A stretch of DNA of 21,318 nt from an uncultured Eubacteriales bacterium (GTDB lineage Bacteria > Bacillota > Clostridia > Oscillospirales > Acutalibacteraceae), in the NCBI GenBank assembly GCA_902462035.1, contig CABQAC010000006.1, positions 1 through 21,318 of the forward strand, given 5' to 3'. Under the pieces are notes generated by a model that saw only the letters and a program-made list of their open reading frames with translations, was not told the origin of the DNA and did not search any database. Position numbers and translations under genes: made by a program. Of this stretch, positions 1-6,266 are shown one piece after another (the stretch's first letter is position 1; each line of letters begins with the position of its first letter).

Positions 1-691
1 GCGCCTGGCGCATCTGTTCCCGCCGGGGCACGCGGTACTGCTTGCCGTCCTTCAAAAACAGCGCGCCGGTCTGCCGGAAACGGAATGGAACGCCCGCTTC
101 GCCGCATTGGCGGCGCAGCGATAAAATCCAATCGTAACGGCACGCCCGGGCCTGCGGGCCCGATTCTCCCCCCACCGATACCAGGTCAGCCCAAGGGCCC
201 AAATAGGGGGAAAGATCGATGGGTTCCAGCAGCGGCTCGCAGATGACGCATTTGTGGGCGACCGGCGCGCGGGCAAAAATGGGCAGGCGAAAATCCGCCC
301 GGTCTTGGTTTTCCACCGTACAGCCAATGGTGACGTTGGGATACCCCGCACCCCAATCCTCCGGCACGCATTCCGCCAGCCGGTGGATGCGCTTGGTGAT
401 GAACAAAAAGGAAAGATCGCTCCGGCAGCGGATCATCCGCCAAGCCTCCGGACGCCAAAGGTCGGCGTCCTCCAGCAAAAAGTCGGAGGTAAAACAGGTG
501 GCAACCTCCTGCCCCGGGGGGATCTTGTAGCCGCCGCTCCGGGTCCGGGCCACGGGCAAGGCATAGGCGCTGGTTTTGGCCACCGTGCCGCTGTCCCGGC
601 CGTGGCGGCCGTCCATCCGGTACACATAACAATGGGCGCAGCCGGGCGATATTTTGTGGCAGCCATGCCACGGATTCCAGGATACGGACAC
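1..691 (-). CDS. DUF5131 family protein (phage Gp37/Gp68-like), 3' end outside window
   Basis: The minus-strand frame stays open from a GTG at 691 to the window edge, giving 230 codons without a stop, so the C-terminus is missing. The N-terminus reads VSWNPWHGCHKISPGCAHCY, the hallmark of DUF5131/Gp37-Gp68 proteins, with Cys11, Cys18 and Cys21 spaced like a metal- or cluster-binding set. Further in come a TIM-barrel-like pattern (FLFITKR, VTIGCTVEN) and a second Cys pair (CVICEPLL). The GTG start is chosen because AGAAAGGAGGG lies about 6 bases upstream and the family motif begins immediately after it. No ATG precedes the motif in frame. The gene follows yaaA by 33 bases and is probably co-transcribed. 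Family members are usually 230-260 residues long, so little should be missing. The biochemical function of the family is not established; a radical-SAM-like role is only suggested by the cysteines. Confidence 0.85.
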   Translation of the reverse strand, partial: MSVSWNPWHGCHKISPGCAHCYVYRMDGRHGRDSGTVAKTSAYALPVARTRSGGYKIPPGQEVATCFTSDFLLEDADLWRPEAWRMIRCRSDLSFLFITKRIHRLAECVPEDWGAGYPNVTIGCTVENQDRADFRLPIFARAPVAHKCVICEPLLEPIDLSPYLGPWADLVSVGGESGPQARACRYDWILSLRRQCGEAGVPFRFRQTGALFLKDGKQYRVPRREQMRQA

Positions 692-724
692 CGCCGATCC
701 CTCCTTTCTATAAAACAGGGGGGC

Positions 725-1495
725 TTATCCGTCCTTCCCGCCGTCCTCCTCGAAACCGGTCCCACGCGCGAACACATACCGGTCCGTCCCGGACAGGGCC
801 GCAACATACCGATAGCCGTCCCAGTGAAAATCCTTTAGCCCTTCCGGCCGGTCGATCCGGTTTTGCAGCATAAAACGCGCCATAGCGCCCCGGGCCATCT
901 TTGCCGGGGCGGCCAGCTGCCGGAGCGCCCCGCGGCTGGGATTTAAAAACACGCAATCGACCATACGGTCCCTTTCCGACAGCCGGCGGGAAACGGCGCC
1001 GCCGTACTCGGCGGAAGCCAGGTTGACCACGGTGCGCGCCTCTCCAAACAGGGCGTCGCGCCATGCGCCGCCCCAAAAGCGGTACAGGTTTTCGCCCCGG
1101 ATGGAAAGCCGGCTGGTCATTTCCAGCCGGTGGGGGCGGATGCCGTCGGCAGGACGCAGCACCCCGTACAGGGCGCTGAGCAGCCGCAGATGGTTCTGGG
1201 CATATTCCAAATCCCCCGCGGACAAGGTCGCGGCATCCAAATACTGGTAGGCAAGCCCGTGGTAGGAAAGCAGGGCGGGCATATCCGGCGCGGCGTCAAA
1301 ATCTTGATAATACCCAAAGGCGCGCAGCGCGATCTGCGGGTTGACCCGCAGAATGGATTCCAGCTGCCAGGGCGGGTACTGGCGCAGCACGTCGGCCAGC
1401 TCCCTGGCCTGGGGGAGAAACCGCGGCCGGGACAGGGGAAAACCCCATGGTTTTGGAACCCGCATATTTTTAGCCGGGGATAAAATCGCCAGCAT
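725..1495 (-). CDS. yaaA: Peroxide stress protein YaaA (DUF328)
   Basis: The 256-residue product begins MLAILSPAKNM, the standard YaaA/DUF328 N-terminus, and is the full family length of about 250 residues. Other family landmarks are LLSALYGVLRPADGI, GENLYRFWG and VNLASAEYGGAVSRRL. In E. coli YaaA limits unincorporated iron during hydrogen peroxide stress and so protects DNA from Fenton damage; it is cytoplasmic and binds DNA. A role here is inferred by homology only. The frame extends 13 codons further upstream, but the ATG at 1495 is preferred because it gives the canonical N-terminus and has GGAAAGAGG 5 bases upstream. It is the first gene of a unit with the DUF5131 gene downstream. Confidence 0.95.
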   Translation of the reverse strand: MLAILSPAKNMRVPKPWGFPLSRPRFLPQARELADVLRQYPPWQLESILRVNPQIALRAFGYYQDFDAAPDMPALLSYHGLAYQYLDAATLSAGDLEYAQNHLRLLSALYGVLRPADGIRPHRLEMTSRLSIRGENLYRFWGGAWRDALFGEARTVVNLASAEYGGAVSRRLSERDRMVDCVFLNPSRGALRQLAAPAKMARGAMARFMLQNRIDRPEGLKDFHWDGYRYVAALSGTDRYVFARGTGFEEDGGKDG

Positions 1496-1509
1496 ACCAA
1501 ACCTCTTTC

Positions 1510-1529
1510 CGGGCAGAAAAGGCTGCCCG
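1510..1529 (-). promoter_or_regulatory. 5'-UTR hairpin abutting the yaaA ribosome binding site
   Basis: CGGGCAG and CTGCCCG form a perfect 7-bp stem with a 6-base loop (AAAAGG on the plus strand). The 3' arm touches the Shine-Dalgarno sequence at 1501-1510. It lies inside the short leader predicted from the upstream promoter. It could stabilise the transcript or modulate ribosome access; there is no T-run, so it is not a terminator. Confidence 0.5.
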
Positions 1530-1557
1530 CTCATCTGTTCGCTTTTGTTTTTCTTTC

Positions 1558-1586
1558 ATTGTACCAGCCGCGGGCCGGGAACGCAA
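1558..1586 (-). promoter_or_regulatory. Sigma-A promoter of yaaA-DUF5131
   Basis: On the minus strand TTGCGT (1586-1581) is followed after 17 bases by TACAAT (1563-1558), preceded by an extended -10 TGG. The -10 matches 5 of 6 consensus bases and the -35 matches 3 of 6, with the extended -10 compensating. Transcription would start near 1551, leaving a leader of about 55 bases before yaaA. Confidence 0.65.
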
Positions 1587-1600
1587 CCATCCCCCAAAAA

Positions 1601-1618
1601 GGTCACGCAACAGGTCAC
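1601..1618 (-). repeat. Direct repeat GTGACC, 12-bp period, upstream of the yaaA promoter
   Basis: GGTCAC occurs at 1601-1606 and again at 1613-1618 on the plus strand, which is GTGACC twice on the transcribed strand. The pair lies 15-32 bases upstream of the yaaA -35 box, the usual position of an activator site. The binding factor is unknown, and so short a repeat could be chance. Confidence 0.35.
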
Positions 1619-1643
1619 CATAGAAGTATTCGCCGCCCTTTTT

Positions 1644-1673
1644 TTGTGATATCATGAGGGCAAGTCTGATAAA
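1644..1673 (+). promoter_or_regulatory. Weak candidate promoter for the zinc dehydrogenase gene
   Basis: TTGTGA (1644-1649) and GATAAA (1668-1673) are separated by 18 bases and each match 4 of 6 consensus bases. It would give a leader of about 115 bases before the ATG at 1796. Nothing better is visible in the 300-base divergent region 1496-1795. That region otherwise holds the yaaA promoter elements and an isolated TTGTACAA palindrome near 1745. Confidence 0.3.
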
Positions 1674-1795
1674 TTTTAGAATGCCGTTCTTTTAAACCGC
1701 CAAAGATGTGCCCTTGCACGAAAGCCCCAGCCAAAAAACGAAGGCTTGTACAAACGGTACGTTCTGACAATACAACAAAAACAGGGGGGAACGAA

Positions 1796-2803
1796 ATGAA
1801 ATTTGCCTATCTAAAAGCGCCCTTTGTGGTGGAAATCCGGGATCTGCCGCCCGAACCGGTGGGCGACGACGACGTGCTGCTGCGGATCAAGGCCTGCGGC
1901 GTATGCGGGTCGGACATCAACAACGGCTACAACCGCGCCGAATTCAAACCCTTTGGCCACGAAATCGCCGGTGTGGTGGAGCAGACTGGAAAACAGGTGA
2001 AGAATCTGAAGGCAGGGGACACCGTGGCGGTGGAATCCTCCAGCTTTTGCGGAAATTGCCCGAACTGCCGCAACGGCCATGTGGAACTGTGCACCAACAA
2101 AAGCCTGTTTGCGCCCATGTACAACGGTTTTGCCGAAGCCATCGTGGCCAAAGCCCACACCTTGGTCAAATTCGACGGCATCTCGTTCGAGGAAGCCTCG
2201 ATGCTGGAGCCTTTCGGCGTGGCCATGGACCTTGCCATGGTGACCGACGTGCAGCTGGGCGACCACGTCGTGGTCATGGGCGCAGGGCCCATCGGAATCC
2301 TGGCCGTGCGGCTGGCAAAGCTGCGGGGCGCTTCCAAGGTGACGGTGTGCGCCCGTTCCCATTCGGTGCGGCGCATTGCGTTGGCCCGCCAATATGGGGC
2401 CGACGCGGTGATCGAGACGGACAAAATTTCGGTTCAGCAGGCCCTGGACGGCGTGGAGGTCAACAGGGTGATGGTCACCACCCCGCCGAAGACCATCGCG
2501 GACGCGGTGGATATCGCTTCCTTCGGCGCGACCATCTGCGCCATCGGCATTGGCAGGGACGAGCCGGACAGCCTTTGCACCCTCAACATCAACCGCATGC
2601 ATTTTAAGCGGCTGCAGCTGCGCTTTTCCCATGCAACGCCCGCGTTGTTCTTCCCCCAATGCAACGAGCTGGTCAAGGCGGGGCTGGTGGATCTGAAAAG
2701 CCTGATTTCCCATACCTTCCCCCTGGAAAGGATGCAGGAAGCCATGCTGGCCTGCCGGGACGACAAAGCCGCGGTTGTCAAGGTGCTGATGGTCAATCCC
2801 TGA
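1796..2803 (+). CDS. Zinc-dependent medium-chain alcohol/polyol dehydrogenase
   Basis: The 335-residue product is a complete member of the zinc-containing medium-chain dehydrogenase/reductase family (sorbitol/threonine dehydrogenase type). Catalytic zinc ligands are Cys37 (CGVCGSD), His54-Glu55 (GHE) and probably Glu137 (LEPFG). The structural zinc is bound by Cys84, Cys87, Cys90 and Cys98. The nucleotide-binding loop is GAGPIG at 161-166. These proteins oxidise a secondary alcohol of a sugar, polyol or amino acid with NAD(P); the substrate cannot be read from the sequence. The start at 1796 follows GGGGGGA by 4 bases; 30 further upstream codons in frame do not resemble the family. The next gene is a GH95-like glycosidase, so a role in oxidising a released deoxy- or L-sugar is a reasonable inference. 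No clear terminator separates the two genes. Confidence 0.9.
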   Translation: MKFAYLKAPFVVEIRDLPPEPVGDDDVLLRIKACGVCGSDINNGYNRAEFKPFGHEIAGVVEQTGKQVKNLKAGDTVAVESSSFCGNCPNCRNGHVELCTNKSLFAPMYNGFAEAIVAKAHTLVKFDGISFEEASMLEPFGVAMDLAMVTDVQLGDHVVVMGAGPIGILAVRLAKLRGASKVTVCARSHSVRRIALARQYGADAVIETDKISVQQALDGVEVNRVMVTTPPKTIADAVDIASFGATICAIGIGRDEPDSLCTLNINRMHFKRLQLRFSHATPALFFPQCNELVKAGLVDLKSLISHTFPLERMQEAMLACRDDKAAVVKVLMVNP

Positions 2804-2875
2804 CCAGGCGGAAAAAAAGGAACAGGAATGAATTTTTCCCGCGGGGTGAAAAAGAACGGAAAAGGCGCGAAAAAT

Positions 2876-2942
2876 CCCCCTGTGGGGGCAAATTCACCTT
2901 GACTTCGGGATCCCCCTCCCCTATGATGGGGACAATAGGGGG
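2876..2942 (+). promoter_or_regulatory. G/C-tract inverted repeats around the GH95-like promoter (candidate operator)
   Basis: CCCCC-TGT-GGGGG lies at 2876-2888, ten bases before the -35 box. A nested dyad straddles the -10 box: CCCCC (2912-2916) and CCCC (2918-2921) on one side, GGGG (2928-2931) and GGGGG (2938-2942) on the other, with TATGAT at its centre. This could be a repressor site or a structure affecting promoter melting. The 254-base gap 2804-3057 contains no gene. Confidence 0.5.
2899..2927 (+). promoter_or_regulatory. Strong sigma-A promoter of the GH95-like gene
   Basis: TTGACT (2899-2904) and TATGAT (2922-2927) are separated by exactly 17 bases, and each matches 5 of 6 consensus bases. 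Transcription should begin near 2934, giving a leader of about 124 bases before the ATG at 3058. The glycosidase can therefore be expressed independently of the dehydrogenase. Confidence 0.8.
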
Positions 2943-3040
2943 TCTGTTCGCAACAGGCGCGGGGCGTATCCGCGTATAAATACCGAGGACCGTTTTGCCC
3001 AAATTCCGGCGCAACCGGGCAGAGCGTCCCTTCTACAACG

Positions 3041-3060
3041 AAAGGATGGTTATTACCATG
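3041..3060 (+). promoter_or_regulatory. Ribosome binding site and start-codon hairpin of the GH95-like gene
   Basis: The Shine-Dalgarno AAAGGATGG (3041-3049) is followed by ATGGT-TATT-ACCAT (3046-3059). This is a perfect 5-bp stem that pairs the end of the Shine-Dalgarno with the start codon. An ATG at 3046 is in frame but lies within the binding site, so 3058 is the likelier start. Confidence 0.45.
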
Positions 3061-5445
3061 AAGAAGGATTTCAAGCTCATTCCGCAAAAACCGCCTTATC
3101 CCTACCTGCCCGCTGAACGCCGCGAGGGCTTGGTGCCGGAACGGGGCTACTGCAGCATATATCCGTCCGCATCCTATACCGACGGGCTGGTGGTTTCGGG
3201 CAGCGGCAACAAAGTATTTGTATACGGCGACCCCTACGCAGAGAAGATGCTGTTTGAGCAGGAAGAACTGCTGTACTGCAAAATTCCCTTCCCGGCGGCC
3301 CCGCCGGATATTCAGCACGTGATGCCCGAAATCCGCAGGCTGCTGCGGGAGGGCAAGGATGAAGAGGCCGACCAGCTTGCGATGCAGGCCGCTCAAGGCA
3401 GCAATCCCTGCTACCAGGCCGACAAGCCGCCAGTTCGCAACCATGGGCACCATTCCGCCTGCATGATGACGCTGGAGACCCCCCAAAAGCCGGGCACACG
3501 GGACTATCTGCGGATTATGAATTACGACAACGGCCAGGGTACCATCCGCTGGGCAAACGACCTGGGCAGCTACGAGCGGCGGAGCATTTCTTCGGTACGG
3601 GGCACGCTGTATGCCCACCAGGTGGTCACCACCCAGGGGGAACCCGCCCCTTACCGCATTACCGTGGCGACCGATTCGGGCAACACCAGCAAGGATATTT
3701 GGGAAAAGCGCGACACCGCCATCAACCTGACCTATCATCCGGGTCAGCTGCTGCATACCCTGTATGTGGGGTGCAAGTATGATCCAACCTGCATGGGCAA
3801 AGAAGGGTTCGCGGTATTTACCAAGGTGGTGGCCTGCTCCGGCACGGTCAATGACTTGGGCGACGGCTTTTATGTCAGCGGGGCAACCTGCTTCGAAATT
3901 TTCAACCAGGTGGTCCGCTATCCGGAATTTACCCTGGAACAGCTTAAAAAGGACGCGGAAGCGTTCCGTGACGCCGATTACCGGTACGACGACCTGCTGA
4001 AGGAAAACGAAGCGCTGATCGCCGATATGATGAAGCGCAGCACCCTGTGTGTGATGCCGGAATCCGAGCGGCTGCTCGCCACCGAAGAACTGCTGCAAAT
4101 CCAGCATTCTTCCGATGTGTGCCTGGGGCTGATGCAGCGCCTTTACGACGCGGGCCGGTTCTTCTTTATTACCGAAACCGGCAAGCTGCCCCCCTGCGGC
4201 GGCCAGTACAACATCAACATCAATTTGCAGGTGTGCAGCGCCAACCCCACCGGCTTGTTCGAAAAAATGCAGGTATTCTTCGACTTTATCGAGTCCAAAT
4301 TCCCGGACTTTAGGGACAATGCCCGCTATATCTTTGGCTGCCGCGGCATTTTGGCCAGCGTGCATCCGGATATGCGCACCGGTCACTCCACCCATTTCGG
4401 CCATGATTATCCCCACCAGTTCTGGGTGGCCTGCACCGCGTGGATTTACAACGAGTTCTGGAACTACTACCTGGCCACCGGGGACAAAGAATTCCTGCGG
4501 GAGCACGTGGTGCCGGGCCTGACAGAGATCGCTCAGTTCTACGAAGACTTTTTGCAGGATAAGGACGCGGACGGCAACTACCTGTTTTATCCCTGCTTCT
4601 CGCCGGAGGATTCCCCCTTGGGGCAGACCCCGGTCACCATTAACGCGGCCATCGACATTATGGGCTGCCGCGAGGTTTTGGACAATTTGATCCGTGCCTG
4701 CGAAATTTTGGACCTGAAGCCCGAGGGTATGGACCGGTGGAAGGATATTTTGGCGCACCTGCCCAGCTACCTGCTGGATGACGAGGGCGGTTTGAAGGAA
4801 TGGGCCTGGGCCGGAACCAAGGAGAATTACAACCACCGCCATGTCTCCCACCATTACGACGCGTGGCCGGGCCATGCCGTCACCTGGGAGGACACCCCGG
4901 AGCTTGCGAAAGCGATCGAAATTTCCAACCGCAAGCGGGGCCAGCAGAACGACTCCGCCCACGGCATTATGCACCGGCTGTTCACCGCTATCCGCCTGAA
5001 GGATACCGATGACGCGTGGCAGAACTTGAAACAGGTGCTGGACCATGGCTTTGTGCGGCCCAACCTGATCGGAAACCACTTCCCGCACCATGTCTATTTT
5101 CCGGATACCACCGGATCCCTTCCCGCGGTGATGGACGAAATGCTGGTCTTTTCCGACGAGGGCGTGATCGAATTTTTGCCCGCGCTGCCGTCCTTCTTCA
5201 AAAAAGGCGCGCTGTGTGGTATGTGGACCTTTGCCTGCGCCAAGATTGAACGGATGGAATGGGATTTGGAACAAAAGACCGTCAAGGTGCAGCTGGTTTC
5301 GTTACAGGATCAGGACCTTACGCTGCGGGCCCGGGGCGGGTTCCGGCAGCTTTCGGTGGATGGAAAAAGCATCGCCCAAAACCAAGGAGAGGCTGTGGTA
5401 TCCTTCCAAAAGGATACGCCGGCCGCCATCGAAATTCAGCTGTAA
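3058..5445 (+). CDS. Divergent GH95-like glycoside hydrolase
   Basis: The 795-residue product has the GH95 layout: an N-terminal beta-rich domain (residues about 20-300) and an (alpha/alpha)6 barrel (about 330-720) with a C-terminal beta cap. It lines up with the canonical GH95 at 9092-11317 through YNININ (Asn387 and Asn389), SPED (Glu517, candidate acid), HRHVSH and EFLPALP. The GH95 signature QIDGNFG is replaced by FPDTTGS, keeping an Asp (683) at the candidate base position. GHTGWSRAW is replaced by NDSAHGIMHRL, and NTEMNYW by NLQVCSA. It should act on a terminal alpha-L-fucose- or alpha-L-galactose-like sugar, but the altered pocket makes the substrate uncertain. There is no signal peptide, so it is cytoplasmic. 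The start at 3058 has AAAGGATGG upstream. It has its own promoter and terminator. Confidence 0.8.
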   Translation: MKKDFKLIPQKPPYPYLPAERREGLVPERGYCSIYPSASYTDGLVVSGSGNKVFVYGDPYAEKMLFEQEELLYCKIPFPAAPPDIQHVMPEIRRLLREGKDEEADQLAMQAAQGSNPCYQADKPPVRNHGHHSACMMTLETPQKPGTRDYLRIMNYDNGQGTIRWANDLGSYERRSISSVRGTLYAHQVVTTQGEPAPYRITVATDSGNTSKDIWEKRDTAINLTYHPGQLLHTLYVGCKYDPTCMGKEGFAVFTKVVACSGTVNDLGDGFYVSGATCFEIFNQVVRYPEFTLEQLKKDAEAFRDADYRYDDLLKENEALIADMMKRSTLCVMPESERLLATEELLQIQHSSDVCLGLMQRLYDAGRFFFITETGKLPPCGGQYNININLQVCSANPTGLFEKMQVFFDFIESKFPDFRDNARYIFGCRGILASVHPDMRTGHSTHFGHDYPHQFWVACTAWIYNEFWNYYLATGDKEFLREHVVPGLTEIAQFYEDFLQDKDADGNYLFYPCFSPEDSPLGQTPVTINAAIDIMGCREVLDNLIRACEILDLKPEGMDRWKDILAHLPSYLLDDEGGLKEWAWAGTKENYNHRHVSHHYDAWPGHAVTWEDTPELAKAIEISNRKRGQQNDSAHGIMHRLFTAIRLKDTDDAWQNLKQVLDHGFVRPNLIGNHFPHHVYFPDTTGSLPAVMDEMLVFSDEGVIEFLPALPSFFKKGALCGMWTFACAKIERMEWDLEQKTVKVQLVSLQDQDLTLRARGGFRQLSVDGKSIAQNQGEAVVSFQKDTPAAIEIQL

Positions 5446-5458
5446 ATTTAATTTTGAG

Positions 5459-5488
5459 CCGGGCAGAAATATTCTGCCCGGTTTTTTT
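5459..5488 (+). terminator. Intrinsic terminator of the GH95-like gene
   Basis: CCGGGCAGAA and TTCTGCCCGG form a perfect 10-bp stem around ATA, followed directly by seven T residues. It begins 13 bases after the stop codon at 5445. Confidence 0.93.
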
Positions 5489-5500
5489 ATGCCGCGATCC

Positions 5501-5548
5501 ATAACATAAAGAAAATATGACAAGACGTTGTCCGTTATTTTGTGTTAT
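5501..5548. promoter_or_regulatory. Large imperfect dyad over the GyrI-like gene promoter (candidate operator)
   Basis: The outer arms ATAACA (from 5501) and TGTTAT (to 5548) enclose partly matching A-rich and T-rich flanks. The core is GACAA-GACG-TTGTC (5519-5532), perfect over 5 bp. The core overlaps the -35 box at 5528-5533, the expected place for a repressor. No regulator gene is immediately adjacent. Confidence 0.55.
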
Positions 5549-5556
5549 GCTAAAAT
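5528..5556 (+). promoter_or_regulatory. Sigma-A promoter of the GyrI-like/Fpg-like operon
   Basis: TTGTCC (5528-5533) and TAAAAT (5551-5556) are separated by 17 bases. The -10 matches 5 of 6 and the -35 matches 4 of 6 consensus bases. The predicted start near 5563 leaves a leader of about 55 bases before the ATG at 5619. Confidence 0.7.
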
Positions 5557-5618
5557 CAGGTTGATCAAGCGCAAGCAGACCCTAAGATCTTTGCCCGGGC
5601 CGTGAAAGGTTGGTTGCC

Positions 5619-6239
5619 ATGGAACGATTGGATTTTAAAAAGGAATACCGGGATTTATACCTGCCTAAAAAAGCGCCGTCAAAAATCCATGTGCCTCCCA
5701 TTCTTTTTTTGGCGGTAGACGGCTGCGGCGCGCCGGAGGGGGAAAGCTACCAGCAATCGGTGCAAATGCTTTACACACTGTCGTTTACCATAAAAATGAG
5801 CAAAATGTCGGACAACGCTCCGGAAGGGTACTTCGAATACGTCGTGCCCCCGTTGGAGGGCTTGTGGGAAAACGAAAACGCGGACCGCTGCCAATGGCGG
5901 TGGACTTCGATGATTCGCCAACCCGATTTTGTCACCGGCGCGGTTTTAGAATGGGCGCGCGAGACCGCCGCCCGCAAACGCGGACCGCTCCCCTTTGGGC
6001 GGGTGCGGCTGGTTACGCTGAACGAAGGCGAATGCGTGCAGGCGATGCATGTAGGGCCCTACAGCGAGGAATCCGCCGCATTGGCGCGGATACAAGCGTA
6101 TCTGGAACAAAACGGGCTTGCCAGCCGGATTGGCGAACACGGAGCGCGCCACCATGAAATCTACCTGGGCGACCCCAGGCGGGTGGCGCCGGACAGGCTG
6201 CGCACCGTACTGCGGATTCCGGTACGGCCCAATGCCTAA
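5619..6239 (+). CDS. GyrI-like small-molecule-binding domain protein
   Basis: The 206-residue product is a stand-alone GyrI-like protein of the SOUL/GyrI fold. Family landmarks are LDFKKEYRDLY (residues 4-14), FLAVDGCG (30-37), YTLSFTIK (52-59), PPLEGLW (77-83), WRWTSMIRQPDFV (from 93), HVGPYSEE (144-151) and HHEIYLGDPRR (178-188). Members bind small hydrophobic ligands in a tunnel, and some are cyclopropane hydrolases that inactivate DNA-alkylating natural products of the yatakemycin/CC-1065 type. Whether this one is catalytic is not known. As I recall the family, the position after Trp83 is often a second Trp; here it is Glu84. The ATG at 5619 follows GAAAGG by about 9 bases. It is the first gene of an operon with the Fpg-like gene 27 bases downstream. 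Confidence 0.88.
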   Translation: MERLDFKKEYRDLYLPKKAPSKIHVPPILFLAVDGCGAPEGESYQQSVQMLYTLSFTIKMSKMSDNAPEGYFEYVVPPLEGLWENENADRCQWRWTSMIRQPDFVTGAVLEWARETAARKRGPLPFGRVRLVTLNEGECVQAMHVGPYSEESAALARIQAYLEQNGLASRIGEHGARHHEIYLGDPRRVAPDRLRTVLRIPVRPNA

Positions 6240-6266
6240 ACCGCGCGTAGAAAAGGAGGATTTTAC

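Noticed and set aside
2833..2853. TTTTTCCCGC / GCGGGGTGAAAAA near-palindrome, as a terminator of the dehydrogenase gene.
   Set aside because: On the plus strand the hairpin is followed by A residues, not T residues, so it does not fit an intrinsic terminator for that gene.
2434..5274. A 946-codon minus-strand open frame opposite the dehydrogenase and GH95-like genes.
   Set aside because: It is antisense to two genes with clear family motifs, spans their boundary, and its translation has no recognisable domain. High GC at third codon positions often leaves such long antisense frames.
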